NCBI GenBank assembly: GCA_010909165.1
Contig: MU008177.1
Coordinates: 248,001 to 312,000, forward strand
Length of the DNA: 64,000 bases
Reading direction: 5' to 3'
DNA from: Anthoceros angustus
Lineage: Eukaryota > Streptophyta > Anthocerotopsida > Anthocerotales > Anthocerotaceae
Each line of letters opens with the position of its first letter. Position 1 is the first letter of the stretch. Below are positions 1 through 10,110 of the stretch, piece after piece. The translations under genes were made by a program, and so were the position numbers. The notes beneath the pieces are model-generated. The model was not told where the DNA came from. It made no database searches and saw only the letters and a program-made list of their open reading frames with translations.

Positions 1-3000
1 TGCGGAGATCAGGGAAATTGTCTGGATGCGGATTCCACACAAATGGAATATTATCAGGATCTCTTTCTGGTGGCTTGATGCCCTGCTGGACGCCGAGGTG
101 CTCCTTGACAGCACTAGTCCTGTTGTGATACCTCGGGTCCCCGATGATGGGTGGGGGCTTAAATCCATCAAACCTGTGCTTGCTCCATATGTTTTCTGGT
201 GGCCAGTAACCTGGAGTTGGCACGTTGTGCACAATGCCAGCATGTTCTGCCTGTTCCCGTGCTGGTATGCGGCGCAGAGTATGGATTTCTTGCTCTTGTC
301 GTCTGTCGATTCCCTTTGCAATCTCTTTATCCCGTTCTGACTCAGAGATATAAGGAGTGCGATCCAAAACATGAGCCAAGCGGTGCCTGCGGGCCTTGAC
401 CTCTGCATCAAGGTCTGGTGGGGGAGCCCAGTGTCCACCATAAGAGATCCGCAGCTTGGGTTGAGTGTTGCACTCGACATCTGGTACCATCCTCCTGCCC
501 CGAGGTCTGGTGTTCTTCTTCTCTTCAGTACGCACGTCCTCAACCATCTAAGGATTCATTTGAAACACGTGGATAGGGTAAGTACAGACAAATTCATAGC
601 TGAGAGTTCACCTTGACCAAGCACTACAGGCAAGACTATGGGTTCCAAACTTACGAGTTTTCCTCCCTTGGGGAAGCACTCGTTCCAGTACTCAAGCAAC
701 TTATCAGCAGGCAGATTCTTGTCAATGCGAGGATGGTAAAGAACAGGATGAGACTGATATCTCCTGCAAAAGCATCAGCGAACATGTTAAAATAACAAGG
801 CAGTTTAAATGCAGGTGCTTGTCCAGACCCCAATCGAAGGAGTTTGCTATCATAGCCTTGTGAAGAAGGTGAAGGCCCTTACTCTTGTACGCAAGCCTTG
901 TTAAGAGGAATGTGAGTCTCATCCTCATCATCAGCATTAAGATGTCCGTGCACTGTGCTTCTGTAAAATGGAGGATTCCAAAGCGTTGGGTCCAAAATCT
1001 CCTTAGGCTTCACGCGCCGATCAACACGTATGCCCATGAACCGCTTCTCCGTTTCTTCCTGTCAACAAAGACAACGATCCAATTGATGCCAACAACAGGA
1101 GTCTAATTTGGGCTCACAGGCAACGGTTTAAGCCTCAAGTCATGGAATCAAAGGGAAAGAAACAGTTTTTGAACTTCAAAAGACGGACCTTTGTGATATC
1201 ATGCTTGAGAGGATCTCGCAACCCACTTGTAGTATACTTTCCATCCAGCCTTCCTCTTGCAAATGGATCATACTCTTTCAAATTAATGATGTCCCTGAAC
1301 ACTCTCTTGTGGTTGGATTGATTGATATACTCATAGTGATAATGCGCTGGCAAAGCGTTCCATGTTAGATAGACGGCAGAGACAAAAGCCTGTCGACTGT
1401 ATCAACTCTTGTAAAAGTAAGTGAAAGGTCAGCCATACACCAACATGATACATATTGTAGAAAACTCACTGTTTTTATTCATGATATCATCAACACTCAA
1501 AGCATCCATATTCCTGTCCACTTGATCTTGGATATATCTGAATACATATCTGACCCAATCACGATGCATCTGCTCTTTAGCTTCATCATCCTTCCTTTGC
1601 GCATTGTCCAGAGCTGTTAGGCATTCCTTAACAGTTGGTTCTTTACCAGCGATCCCATCTTCAATAACACTAATGTCCTCCATCAACTTGTCATGTTCTT
1701 TTGCATCTTTGATTGCCTTGCGCTTCATGCACAACTGAATACAAGACAACAACATACCATGTGCTTTTTCATAGCTAGATTGATGCAACAGTGTGTGCCC
1801 CAGGCCATTCCCTTGAATCCTTGCAAACAATCTTCAAGCTTGCCTAAGGTTCAGTGACTCAAATTCAGAGTGACGAACAATCTCTGCATCATCTTTTGGC
1901 AGATCATATTAATCGGACGGCAGAATCAAATCCAAAAGAATCCCTGTCGACCATTCCTCAGGAGAATCTAAGCTCCACCAACAAGTTGGCTCACCTCCAA
2001 TTCCTCAGGAGTATGGTTGATCAGCTTGTGTTCTCTCTTATACGGCAGGTGCCCCAGTTGCTGGCACAGCCAGCCCCGCCCATGTTTTCCTTCTTCAGGG
2101 TCAGGCAGTACAGTTGGCGGCCACTCCACAGTCTCGGCTGTCTGGCAGGCTGGGTCAAGTCCAGCACAGACCCGTTTTGAAAGACACAGGATCTCAAGCT
2201 CACCGACAATACCAACCGGATACGTCAGGCCTTAGGGCTTTCCCACCCGGCACGCCTTGAGTCCCTCCTCCTCCCTCTCCTGCTCGCATCACTGCTTCCT
2301 TTGCTTGCATCCCTGCTTCCTTTGCTCGCGACCCTGCTATCTCGGCTGCCTCGGCCGGGTCCACGTATCCACAGCCATCCAGATTCGGACATCCCACCAG
2401 AAAACTAGGCACCAGAGGCCCTGGGATGAAGTAGTCGATGTCACCATGGTCCTCAGCAGTTCTAATCACTCCCGTCTCCGGCATACCCTTGGGATTGTTC
2501 CACTGGTCCCATTTCGCAACAGGAACAGGGTACTCCTCCTCCGTATCAGACGACTCCGATTCCTCAGGCTGTTGCCCACCAGCAATCACACGGAAATCGT
2601 TGAGACGCCCATAGCCCCAGGCAAACCAGCATTCCTAAACATGACTAACCCGAATGTATATCCGACTCCCGGTGGACGGGATCCTGATCTTGTGAGGCGG
2701 AACTGGGAAGGGCCTCTTCTTGGGCGGCGGCTTAGGAGGTTCCTGCAATCAAATCGTCTCATGATCATTTGCCATCTACTAAACTTGCTTCCATCAAGAA
2801 AACACCCACGATCAATCCCGCGCCTTACTACCTCTTCCTTGGGAGGCTCCCCAGTCTCCAGAGTTTGAACCTCGATATCCTGCGTCAGCCCGTCTGCGCT
2901 GACACAACCGGCGCACAGCATCTGCCGCTTGTTCCGCACTTCATCAGTCTGTATCTCCTCATGTTGCACTACCGGGACTCTCTTTTTCTTGGGCTTGGGG

Positions 3001-3185
3001 AAGTGGAAAAAGGGCCCCTTGCGAGACAAATCTTTTCGAGCTTTATGATCACCTTCCACCGATGTGAAGGCATGGCCAGAAGCATCTGGGACCTTGATTT
3101 TGCTCTTACGTATTTTCTCCTTCGCCCCTTCACAAACCCCGGCCGCACCAGGACAATTTTCACATTCCAGTGGAATCTTCATCGT
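1..3185 (-). CDS. Multi-exon gene of unknown function, 3' end cut by window edge
   Basis: I do not recognise the family. Reading right to left, candidate exons are about 2832-3185, 2641-2742, roughly 2235-2568, 1995-2231, 1470-1830, 1189-1389, 883-1058, 655-763 and 1-547. The last four join in frame at good splice sites: donors AAG|gtccgt, CAAGA|gtaagg and CTC|gtaagt, and acceptors ending gacag, tgcag and cttag. The 547-bp exon is open to the window edge, so the gene continues to the left. The N-terminal part is Lys/Pro-rich with a Cys-containing stretch (CENCPGAAGVC). The middle is helical and charged. The C-terminal part is rich in Pro, Trp, Arg and Glu (for example WAPPPDLDAEVKARRHRL, GYWPPENIWSKHRFDGF). 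The start is uncertain: ATG at 3183-3185, or an upstream exon with ATG near 3342. The joins around 2231-2240 and 1390-1470 are not clean and may hide an intron or an indel. A cytoskeletal or flagellar role is possible but unsupported. Confidence 0.6.
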
Positions 3186-3474
3186 CCCAGGACTAGGCAA
3201 ACAAGAAACAGAACCTTCACATCATCATCGCAGGCCAGACACAACGCCGGCCCATCTCATGAAATCGATTGCGCAATGGAATCCTCTGTCAAGCCAACAA
3301 AAAAGGCTGATGTGGCTGCCTCTCGACAAACGCTCATCTCCTAAACCTAACTGGCTGTTAAAGTATCTACAAGCCAAGCAACTCTGGTTACCCACCTACT
3401 GAGTACCGACATATCCTATATACAACCAGAGCACTAGAGATCAACACAGCAGAGCAGCAGCAGCAGCAGCTCCT
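3186..3474 (-). promoter_or_regulatory. Compact gap between PARP3 stop and the next minus-strand gene
   Basis: Only about 290 bp separate the PARP3 stop codon from the first confident start of the downstream gene, so PARP3's 3' UTR and that gene's promoter must share this space. On the minus strand it holds a CTG/CAG run (3446-3468) and a TATA-like GTATATAGG near 3418. An ATG near 3342 opens a 26-codon frame that could be an additional first exon. No poly-A tract is seen. Confidence 0.35.
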
Positions 3475-5961
3475 CTATTCTACAGCTGCGAACCGAATTC
3501 TGCACAGAAAGTGCGGCTTCACTCGCTTGGCGTCGTAGACAACGTACTCGTTGTAGTCCAGAAGCATATCATCTGCGTCCTCCACTTTCTTCAATTTTCC
3601 CAAGGGAACCGTGACCTCCACCTTATCGTCCAGCTTCATGGTGGTGCCCTGTTCCGGATCCGGCTGCTTCCTGCCCAGGGCCTTGACGCCCATATTCTCC
3701 TTCTCATACTCTTTGACGTCCTTCTCAGGCTTGGGCAGCTCCACAATGTTATCCCCCAGCCCCACCACGGAAAGGACCACCATCCCCTCAGGCCTGTCCA
3801 CGGCAGTGCGTCCATACATGGCGGCCTTGGCAGAGGAGTCGTAGCAGTAATACCCTCTCCCGAACAAGTGTCCTGGAACAGGAGCATCGAAGAGCGACCT
3901 GGGCGCGCCGTACTTGAGCCAGCGCACCATGTTGCAGGTCCTGGCTCCGCACCACAGCAGCACCTTGTTGGGGACATCCGCCAGATCCTCCAGCTTCGGC
4001 ACGTCGGGCGACTCGGAATCAATCTGCACCACATCCTCCAGAACCACTCCGAACTCGCCATCCTGGAACTTGAGAGGCTCGAACGTGTTGGACAGGTACT
4101 TGAAGATGGTCTTGTACACCTCCCCAGACCTGTCCAGTGGCGTCATCTTGCAGCCCATCCTCTGGTACCCTTCGCTCATGTGGTCGTCAATGGTAGCCCC
4201 CGTCATGTCCCCGATCACCTGCGACGCAATACTGATATCCCGCACCGAGTCCGTAGCAATCGCCACAACACCTGCTATATCCTCCATCGTTCTGGCCACA
4301 AACGGATGCGGCGAGGGCACCAGACTGTATATCCTGTTGCTGAACGACAAGCATTTCTGCTCGTGCGTGAAGTCATGCTTGGGCTGCTTCATGTATTCCA
4401 CGAACTGCGCCACCGCATCCTGACACCGAACCACCTGGAAGTCCGTCACATTCCCGTCTGGAGAATCCGGCGGATTTATGCCCATCTCCTCCATGCAAAA
4501 CCTATACGTCTCCTCATTAAACAGCGCCTTCAGGTAGACCTTCACCCGCGGATCCAGCTTACAGTGCAGCGCAGCAGGCCCGACCTGCCTCACCCGCAAC
4601 GCCCCCGCACGAACCTCCACACCGTCAAACATATCAATCGGACAAAACTTCATCACCTTCTTCTCAAACTTCTTCTCCCTCTCCCACGGCTCAAACGGAT
4701 TCCCCGTCAAATTCTCAAAGATCTTCACGAACTCCCGAATCCCCTTCTTCACCGAGGCCATCACGTCCAGCCTCTCATCCTTGGGCTTCCGCCTGCCGAT
4801 CCTCCCAGACTTGTAATACATATACAACTCCCCGGACGGCATCACAACCAACTGATGGCATACGTAATCATTCACATTCATGGCCTGATCGCAGAGCGTG
4901 AGGCAGCAATTATAGATGATATCGTCCTTCTCAAATATCTTCCCTCCTTCCTCCTCCAGCTCGCTGTCCTTATGCACCGACCTCTTCCCGGCCACCTTGA
5001 GCTCCGCCATGAGAGGCAGCGGCTCGTCCCCGGGCGCGTCCAGCGCCTCAGGCGGCAACCCTAGCAGGCTAGGCAGCTCCGCTCTCAGATCGTAGTCCTC
5101 GAACGGGAGCCGCTTCTTCTTCTCAATGCAGTCCATCAACCAGTCCTCCCTCACGATCGGAATCCCTATATCCACCGCCTCCGCCACCTTCTCCGAGGAC
5201 CCGCCCTCGAGGTCCCTTCTCCCCGTCACCACGCAGTCCATATCTTTCCCCAAGCGCTTCGCCACCTTCCCCCCGTACTTCTCCACGTCCTGCGTCCACA
5301 CATAGTGTGGCTTGCTCAGCCGCCCGGCCAACATGAGCGTCATCCCCTCCAGCGGCTTCTCCAACGTCTCCAGCTTCCGCACCGGCCTCTTGCCGGGGTC
5401 CTGCGACTTCTCCCACTCCCGCAGGAACTTGCTCTTCTTCTTCACGTCTTCCGGGACCTTCCATGCCTCCTTCTTCCTCTCCGCCTCCTTGGCCGTGTAG
5501 CTGCACTTGGCCCAGGCCGACACGAACCCCAGGCACCGGTACACCGTGCGCGCGAACTCCCTCCCGCCCTCGCACACCGGGCACCGCTCCAGCGGGCCGT
5601 ACACCATCTGGTCGGCGCACCGCTCCACCACCGCATCCTCCTCCCCGGAGCTGTCCAACCCGTTCGCTTCCAGCATTTCCCGCACCTCCTCCACGCTCAG
5701 CTCCTTCTCCAGACACTCTACCACCCGATCGTGCAGCTTCTCCGCCTCCTCATCCTGCTCCTCTTTCTGCCCCTGCTCCCCGTCCTCCTCCTCTTCCTCC
5801 TTCTTCCCGCCCTTGGCGTCGTGCTTGGCGTCCCCCTTCTTCCCGTGATGCGTGCCCTTGTGCGCGCCTCCCTTCTTCTTGTGCTCCACCTTCTGCTTCT
5901 TCACCCCGTGCCCGTCCTCCTCCCCCGCATCCTTCCCGTTCTGCGACTTCGTCTTCGCCAT
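3475..5961 (-). CDS. PARP3: PARP3, plant nuclear poly(ADP-ribose) polymerase, intron-less
   Basis: Nuclear enzyme or enzyme relative of DNA-break signalling. The chosen start gives 828 aa. The domain order is that of plant PARP3. A Lys/Glu-rich, NLS-like N-terminus comes first. A PADR1-type zinc region follows, with CPVC and two later Cys. Next are a BRCT domain (KPLEGMTLMLAGRL to FEDYDL), a WGR domain (YMYYKSGRIGRRKP), the PARP regulatory helices and the ADP-ribosyltransferase fold. In the catalytic domain the usual His is Cys (LLWCGART), the Tyr position is kept (GRGYYCYD) and Glu is kept (LDYNEYVVYD). As recalled, angiosperm PARP3 also lacks the His, so activity is uncertain. The frame stays open to an ATG at 6099, but the ATG at 5961 has a better context (GCGATGG) and fits the family's usual length of about 815 aa. 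No intron interrupts 2.5 kb, which is unusual for this gene. The 5' half is very GC-rich. Confidence 0.92.
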   Translation of the reverse strand: MAKTKSQNGKDAGEEDGHGVKKQKVEHKKKGGAHKGTHHGKKGDAKHDAKGGKKEEEEEDGEQGQKEEQDEEAEKLHDRVVECLEKELSVEEVREMLEANGLDSSGEEDAVVERCADQMVYGPLERCPVCEGGREFARTVYRCLGFVSAWAKCSYTAKEAERKKEAWKVPEDVKKKSKFLREWEKSQDPGKRPVRKLETLEKPLEGMTLMLAGRLSKPHYVWTQDVEKYGGKVAKRLGKDMDCVVTGRRDLEGGSSEKVAEAVDIGIPIVREDWLMDCIEKKKRLPFEDYDLRAELPSLLGLPPEALDAPGDEPLPLMAELKVAGKRSVHKDSELEEEGGKIFEKDDIIYNCCLTLCDQAMNVNDYVCHQLVVMPSGELYMYYKSGRIGRRKPKDERLDVMASVKKGIREFVKIFENLTGNPFEPWEREKKFEKKVMKFCPIDMFDGVEVRAGALRVRQVGPAALHCKLDPRVKVYLKALFNEETYRFCMEEMGINPPDSPDGNVTDFQVVRCQDAVAQFVEYMKQPKHDFTHEQKCLSFSNRIYSLVPSPHPFVARTMEDIAGVVAIATDSVRDISIASQVIGDMTGATIDDHMSEGYQRMGCKMTPLDRSGEVYKTIFKYLSNTFEPLKFQDGEFGVVLEDVVQIDSESPDVPKLEDLADVPNKVLLWCGARTCNMVRWLKYGAPRSLFDAPVPGHLFGRGYYCYDSSAKAAMYGRTAVDRPEGMVVLSVVGLGDNIVELPKPEKDVKEYEKENMGVKALGRKQPDPEQGTTMKLDDKVEVTVPLGKLKKVEDADDMLLDYNEYVVYDAKRVKPHFLCRIRFAAVE

Positions 5962-6868
5962 CGCCGCAAGCGCCTGCCGGCCCGCCAACACTCGATCCTC
6001 AGCTGCGGCTTCCGCTCCCGACCTCGATCCCTCTCCCGCGCAAAAGGAGCTCCGAGCGTGGAATCGGCGCGGGCCGAGGCCGACGTGGTCGGCCTGCATG
6101 GCGAGCGCGATGCAGCTCGCGCCACCTCCATCCCCACGCGTTCATCACCCGACATAACTGGCTTCCTCGCGGCGTGAACAAGGTGTGAAGTGTCCTTCCT
6201 GTTCGTTCCCGGCATAACCTCCACTAAAATGCAGCCTTTGCAATGTACGAAATTCATGTATGACGGTATGTCCGTATTAAAAATATTGAAGGAATCCATG
6301 GAGCGAGTGGAACTGGAACAGTGGAACAACTTGAAGCTAAGTTTAGCTTTTTAATCTTTTATGCAGAGCTAGTGGAACAACTTGAAGCTAAGTTTAGGTT
6401 TTAAGCACACACACAAACGTTGTGGGAAGGGAGGAGAGTGGAGCGTCTGGGACAGAAAGACATGGACCAACGCGACCTCTTCCCTTGCGTGCCCGATGCG
6501 ATGCGATGCGATGGCAATGGCTATGTGCTCGCACATAAACCCTAAACCCCAAACGGATGAAGATGAAGGAGCGAGGCGCGATGGGAGCGACCACGGACGC
6601 CGCGTGTCTGCGGAGTCGAGTGGCATGGAGCGATCCTGCAGCTGGCCACCACGTAGCTCCACAAGCCCCAGCAGCCCGGTAGATCGGCACTTCTGCTGGC
6701 ATCCCAGCATGGGACGCTGGAGCTTCCATCCGCCGCGCGCAGTGTGCCATCCTCATGCGGAGGCCAGCTCGTATGTGGTCGTGGTGTTTGTGGCGCGCCA
6801 GGAGATCATGTTCGGCCGCTGACGCCTCTGGGAGCTGCCTCTTCTGATTTGGAGAATTCGGAGACCAT
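5962..6868. promoter_or_regulatory. Divergent PARP3/ABC1K intergenic promoter region
   Basis: The two intron-less genes start head to head about 0.9 kb apart. The interval holds a telobox-like AAACCCTAAACCCC (6537-6550), a motif common in plant promoters of replication and translation genes. It also holds a GATGC/GCGAT microsatellite (about 6494-6512) and a 27-bp direct repeat (6320-6346 and 6371-6397). Shared regulation is an inference. If PARP3 starts at 6099 instead, the region shrinks accordingly. Confidence 0.55.
6320..6397. repeat. 27-bp direct repeat, two copies with 51-bp period
   Basis: AGTGGAACAACTTGAAGCTA followed by AGTTTAG occurs at 6320-6346 and again, identically, at 6371-6397. 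The 24-bp spacer is AT-rich. It lies in the divergent promoter region and may be a small local duplication or a paired binding site. Confidence 0.85.
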
Positions 6869-9229
6869 GTGCATCTGCGCGGGTGGCTGATGAGGAATGC
6901 AGCACTGCAGGTATGGCCGCGGCTCCGCGGGCCCGGGGCTTGCGGTTCCGTGGCGGCCGGGAGGGGGAGATCTGGATTTGAGCTCGCTCGGGGCATGCGG
7001 ACTGCGGCAGGGGCGGGGAAGCAGGCTCCTTGGGAGAATTATGATCCGGAGGCGTTTTCCGACTACTACTGGTACCGGCCGTTCCATGTGCTGCACAGGG
7101 CCGCGGCGATTGTGGCGGAGATGGCCATGCTCAGCTTCTGGCAGGTGGCGGAGAAGGACATCCGGAGGCGGGCTGCCAAGCTGCGGCAGAGCCTCATTCG
7201 GCTGGGCCCGTTTTACATCAAGCTGGGGCAGGCGCTGAGCACGCGGCCGGACGTGATGCCGAACGCCTACTGCGTGGAGCTTGCCAAGCTGCAAGATCGG
7301 ATTCCGCCTTTTCCGACTCCGCAGGCGCTGCGGTTTATGCGGGAGCAGCTCGGGGCTGCGCCGTCCGAGCTGTTCGCGAACATCAGTGAGGAGCCCGTGG
7401 CTGCGGCTTCGCTGGGCCAGGTGTACAAGGCCCGGCTGCATACTGGTGAGTTGGTTGCTGTGAAGGTGCAAAGGCCGGGCATGCTTGTGAGATTGGCCCT
7501 GGATGCTCATTTGCTGCGTTTGGTGGGAGGGCGTTGGCAGAGGTTCACCGGAGGCCGGGATATCGTGCCTGTTGTGGATGAGCTGGTTGGCCGCATGTTC
7601 GAAGAAGTGGATTATATTCGAGAAGGGCAGAATGCAGAGCGGTTTGCGCGGCTGTATGGTTTGGATGACCCTGACGATCATGATGAGACGAATAGACGGC
7701 GGAGGAGTGCCAGCACCGGTCGGAGGAAGGAGGGGTCTGTGAAGGTACCCAAGGTGTATTGGAATTTCACCACCAAAAGTGTCCTTACCATGGAATGGAT
7801 TGAGGGGATCAAGTTGACTGACGGGGAGAAGTTGAGCCAGCTGCACTTGAATGCACAGGATCTTGTGGATCAAGGAGTGCTCTGTTCTCTCAAGCAGTTG
7901 CTGGAGGAAGGCTTCTTCCATGCTGATCCGCATCCTGGCAACCTTGTGGTGACCAAGGAGGGCGTGCTTGCGTACTTTGACTTCGGTATGATGAGCGAAA
8001 TCCGTCGGGCATACCGTGTTGGTCTGATTCGGACGTTGGTGCACTATGTGAATCGGGACTCACTGGGCTTGGCAAACGACTTCATAGTGCTAGGGTTTCT
8101 TCCGCTAGGTTCTGACATCGAACCCGTGGCTCGTGCTCTGCAGCTGTCGCTGGGTGAGGAAGGGAGTACAGCCAACTCTGATTTCCAAGGTGTTATGAGT
8201 CGGCTGTCGGATGTTATGCACCAGTTCAACTTTCGGCTGCCAGCAGAGTATGCAATGGTAATCAGAGCGTTGGGATCTTTGGAGGGAACAGCGACAACTC
8301 TGGATCCTGAATTCAAAGTGGTGTCTAGAGCCTATCCCTTTGTCGTTGGAAGGCTCCTGGCGGATCCCGATCCAGAGATGAGGGAAATCCTTCGAGAGCT
8401 GCTCATCCGACAGGATGGTAAAATCAGGTGGCGGCGTCTGGAACGACTTGTTATTGCCATTGCTGAAGAAGCTGCAGAGTCTGTTGCCCCTGAATCTGTT
8501 CTGGACGGGGAGGATGCTCCGAGCAGGAAACGAGTTGGAATCCGGGGTTCTTTTGATACCCGAGCGGTTGCGTCGGCTACCAAGGATGTTCTAGAGTACA
8601 TCTTCTCACCCAAAGGGATGAAGGTTAGAATTTACCTAGCTCAAGACATATTGCAGGCATTTGATATGCTTCTTGCCAGTCTCTTGGAAAGTTACCTTCA
8701 ACTTGAACAAACATTGGGTGGAATGGTCTGGCCTAGCGACGGATCAGAAGAGTTTGTTGCTTCGGCTTCTTCTAGCACAGATTCTGGTACCACAGACACA
8801 GATAATGCAAGGAAGAAAGAAGACTGGAGAAAAATTTTTGCACCCGCTGCCGATCGATTCTGGGAGTTATCATACTGGAAAACGTTCTGGTACACGAAGA
8901 TTTGGGGTGAGCCGGTTGTGCCCGATGTCAAGGCATACCAAGTCCGAAGCCAGGCGGGAGACATTCCCAAGTCCAAGCGACATGTTGCAAGTGCTTACTC
9001 GGCTAAGGAGTTCGAAGCAAGGGTAAGAAAGGGTCTCTCTGCATTTGCAGCTGCTGTTGAACAGGCCCCGGAAATTTGGGGTCCCTTGCTGCTGGGCGTT
9101 GCTGCTAAGCCTGAAGCCCGAGCTTTTCTTTCTGCGTTGACTGCTGCTGTATTTGATACATACTGTGGCAGAACTTCCGAAGCTACTTGGCTTCTCATGT
9201 CCAAAAAATTACATGATCATTATGGATAA
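6869..9229 (+). CDS. Plastid-type ABC1K (UbiB/ADCK-like) atypical kinase, intron-less
   Basis: A 786-aa member of the ABC1/UbiB kinase-like family, which in plants acts mainly in plastoglobules and mitochondria on prenyl-quinone and lipid metabolism. The diagnostic motifs are all present. The KxGQ motif is KLGQ at residues 118-121. The Ala-rich nucleotide loop is AAAS (178-181), replacing the usual P-loop. The VAVK lysine is at 199 and the ExD motif at 246-248 (EVD). The catalytic loop is HADPHPGN (351-358) and the metal site is DFG (371-373). The first 45 or so residues are rich in Arg, Ala and Gly and poor in acidic residues, like a transit peptide. About 330 residues follow the kinase core, which matches the longer plastid members. 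The subgroup cannot be assigned without a tree. The gene has no intron, and a retroelement end lies 20 bp after its TAA stop. It is divergently arranged with PARP3. Confidence 0.95.
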   Translation: MHLRGWLMRNAALQVWPRLRGPGACGSVAAGRGRSGFELARGMRTAAGAGKQAPWENYDPEAFSDYYWYRPFHVLHRAAAIVAEMAMLSFWQVAEKDIRRRAAKLRQSLIRLGPFYIKLGQALSTRPDVMPNAYCVELAKLQDRIPPFPTPQALRFMREQLGAAPSELFANISEEPVAAASLGQVYKARLHTGELVAVKVQRPGMLVRLALDAHLLRLVGGRWQRFTGGRDIVPVVDELVGRMFEEVDYIREGQNAERFARLYGLDDPDDHDETNRRRRSASTGRRKEGSVKVPKVYWNFTTKSVLTMEWIEGIKLTDGEKLSQLHLNAQDLVDQGVLCSLKQLLEEGFFHADPHPGNLVVTKEGVLAYFDFGMMSEIRRAYRVGLIRTLVHYVNRDSLGLANDFIVLGFLPLGSDIEPVARALQLSLGEEGSTANSDFQGVMSRLSDVMHQFNFRLPAEYAMVIRALGSLEGTATTLDPEFKVVSRAYPFVVGRLLADPDPEMREILRELLIRQDGKIRWRRLERLVIAIAEEAAESVAPESVLDGEDAPSRKRVGIRGSFDTRAVASATKDVLEYIFSPKGMKVRIYLAQDILQAFDMLLASLLESYLQLEQTLGGMVWPSDGSEEFVASASSSTDSGTTDTDNARKKEDWRKIFAPAADRFWELSYWKTFWYTKIWGEPVVPDVKAYQVRSQAGDIPKSKRHVASAYSAKEFEARVRKGLSAFAAAVEQAPEIWGPLLLGVAAKPEARAFLSALTAAVFDTYCGRTSEATWLLMSKKLHDHYG

Positions 9230-9248
9230 AAGTGGTTTACAAGTGTAG

Positions 9249-9331
9249 AGTAACACCCCCTTTTCAGCGAGGTGGGGCAGTCACGCAGTTAGCGACAAAA
9301 ACATCACCGGACACCAGCACTAGGCCTCCAA
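9249..9331 (-). repeat. LTR-end repeat, left copy
   Basis: It starts AGTAACACCCCC on the plus strand and ends GGCCTCCAA. It matches 11722-11804 except at two positions. It begins 20 bp past the ABC1K stop codon, so the kinase transcript probably ends within element sequence. Confidence 0.8.
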
Positions 9332-9397
9332 GTAGCCCGCTGTCCTTCCACGGGACGACTCGCCTCGATCTCCTCCTCAACAGCTCTCCTCTAACAC

Positions 9398-9632
9398 GCT
9401 CACACTCTAGGCTCCCAAGGCCTCTAGGCACCAAAGTGCTCACACTCTAGGCTCCCAAGGCCTCTAGGCACCAAAGTCCTATCAAGGCCTTGGCACCAAA
9501 GTGCTCACACTCTAGGCTCCCAAGGCCTCTAGGCACCAAAGTCCTATCCTCACAAGAGTGTAGCTCCCAAGTGCTAGGATCCTTCTAGACATGCTCACAC
9601 TCTAGGCTCCCAAGGCCTCTAGGCACCAAAGT
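9398..9632. repeat. Four copies of a 40-bp repeat in the element's 3' region
   Basis: A unit running from GCTCACACTCTAGGCTCC to CACCAAAGT occurs at 9398-9437, 9438-9477, 9503-9542 and 9593-9632. The first two copies abut and the others are separated by partial copies. It lies between the integrase end and the left LTR repeat. It has no CRISPR-like spacer regularity. Confidence 0.85.
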
Positions 9633-9639
9633 CCTATCC

Positions 9640-10071
9640 TCAAGAGTCCTCTAACATTACCCAAACTGGATCTGAGATCCCACGCAACTTTACCATATAC
9701 TGCGGTACGATTCCACGTTTTATAGGCACGCTACTCTCTGCAAGGAATTCCTTAATTTCCCGCAGTCCTTGATTATGCTGCACGAGAACACTGTACTTCT
9801 TCTTGTCCATGTCTTCTTTCTCTTTGCCTGGCACAAATGGTTTCAATAGTGATACATGAAACACATTGTGTGCAAAAATCCATTCAGGCAGTTGTAACTT
9901 GTAAGCCACTTCTCCAATGCGCTTCAAGACTACAAATGGACCACCATATCTTGGCCTTAACTTAAGAGTTAATCCTTGAGGTAATGGGAAATGCTTCAAT
10001 TTCACCCATACTTTATCCCCAACGTTGAAGATAGTTTCTCTCACGTGCCAATCAGATATTTCTTCTGACAT
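9640..10071 (-). pseudogene. Gypsy integrase C-terminus with GPY/F and chromodomain-like tail
   Basis: It contains the GPY/F-type module (LKLRPRYGGPFVVLKRIGEV, then HNVFHVSLLKPF), followed by a region resembling a degraded chromodomain. It is separated from the integrase core by a frame break. It is the last coding part of the 9.2-11.8 kb element. Confidence 0.75.
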
Positions 10072-10110
10072 GCTTGAGCCTTGGCTAAAATTCGTTTGGC
10101 AATCTCATGC

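Noticed and set aside
3511-5064. 517-codon plus-strand frame opposite PARP3
   Set aside because: Antisense shadow of a GC-rich gene. It is rich in His, Arg and Leu with no domain, and the minus strand has a complete PARP3.
6806-8044. 412-codon minus-strand frame opposite the ABC1K gene
   Set aside because: Antisense of the kinase, with low-complexity His/Pro/Leu composition and no motif.
9398-9632. Regularly repeated 40-bp units suggestive of a CRISPR array
   Set aside because: Spacers are absent or repeat-derived, the locus is inside a plant retroelement, and the genome is eukaryotic.
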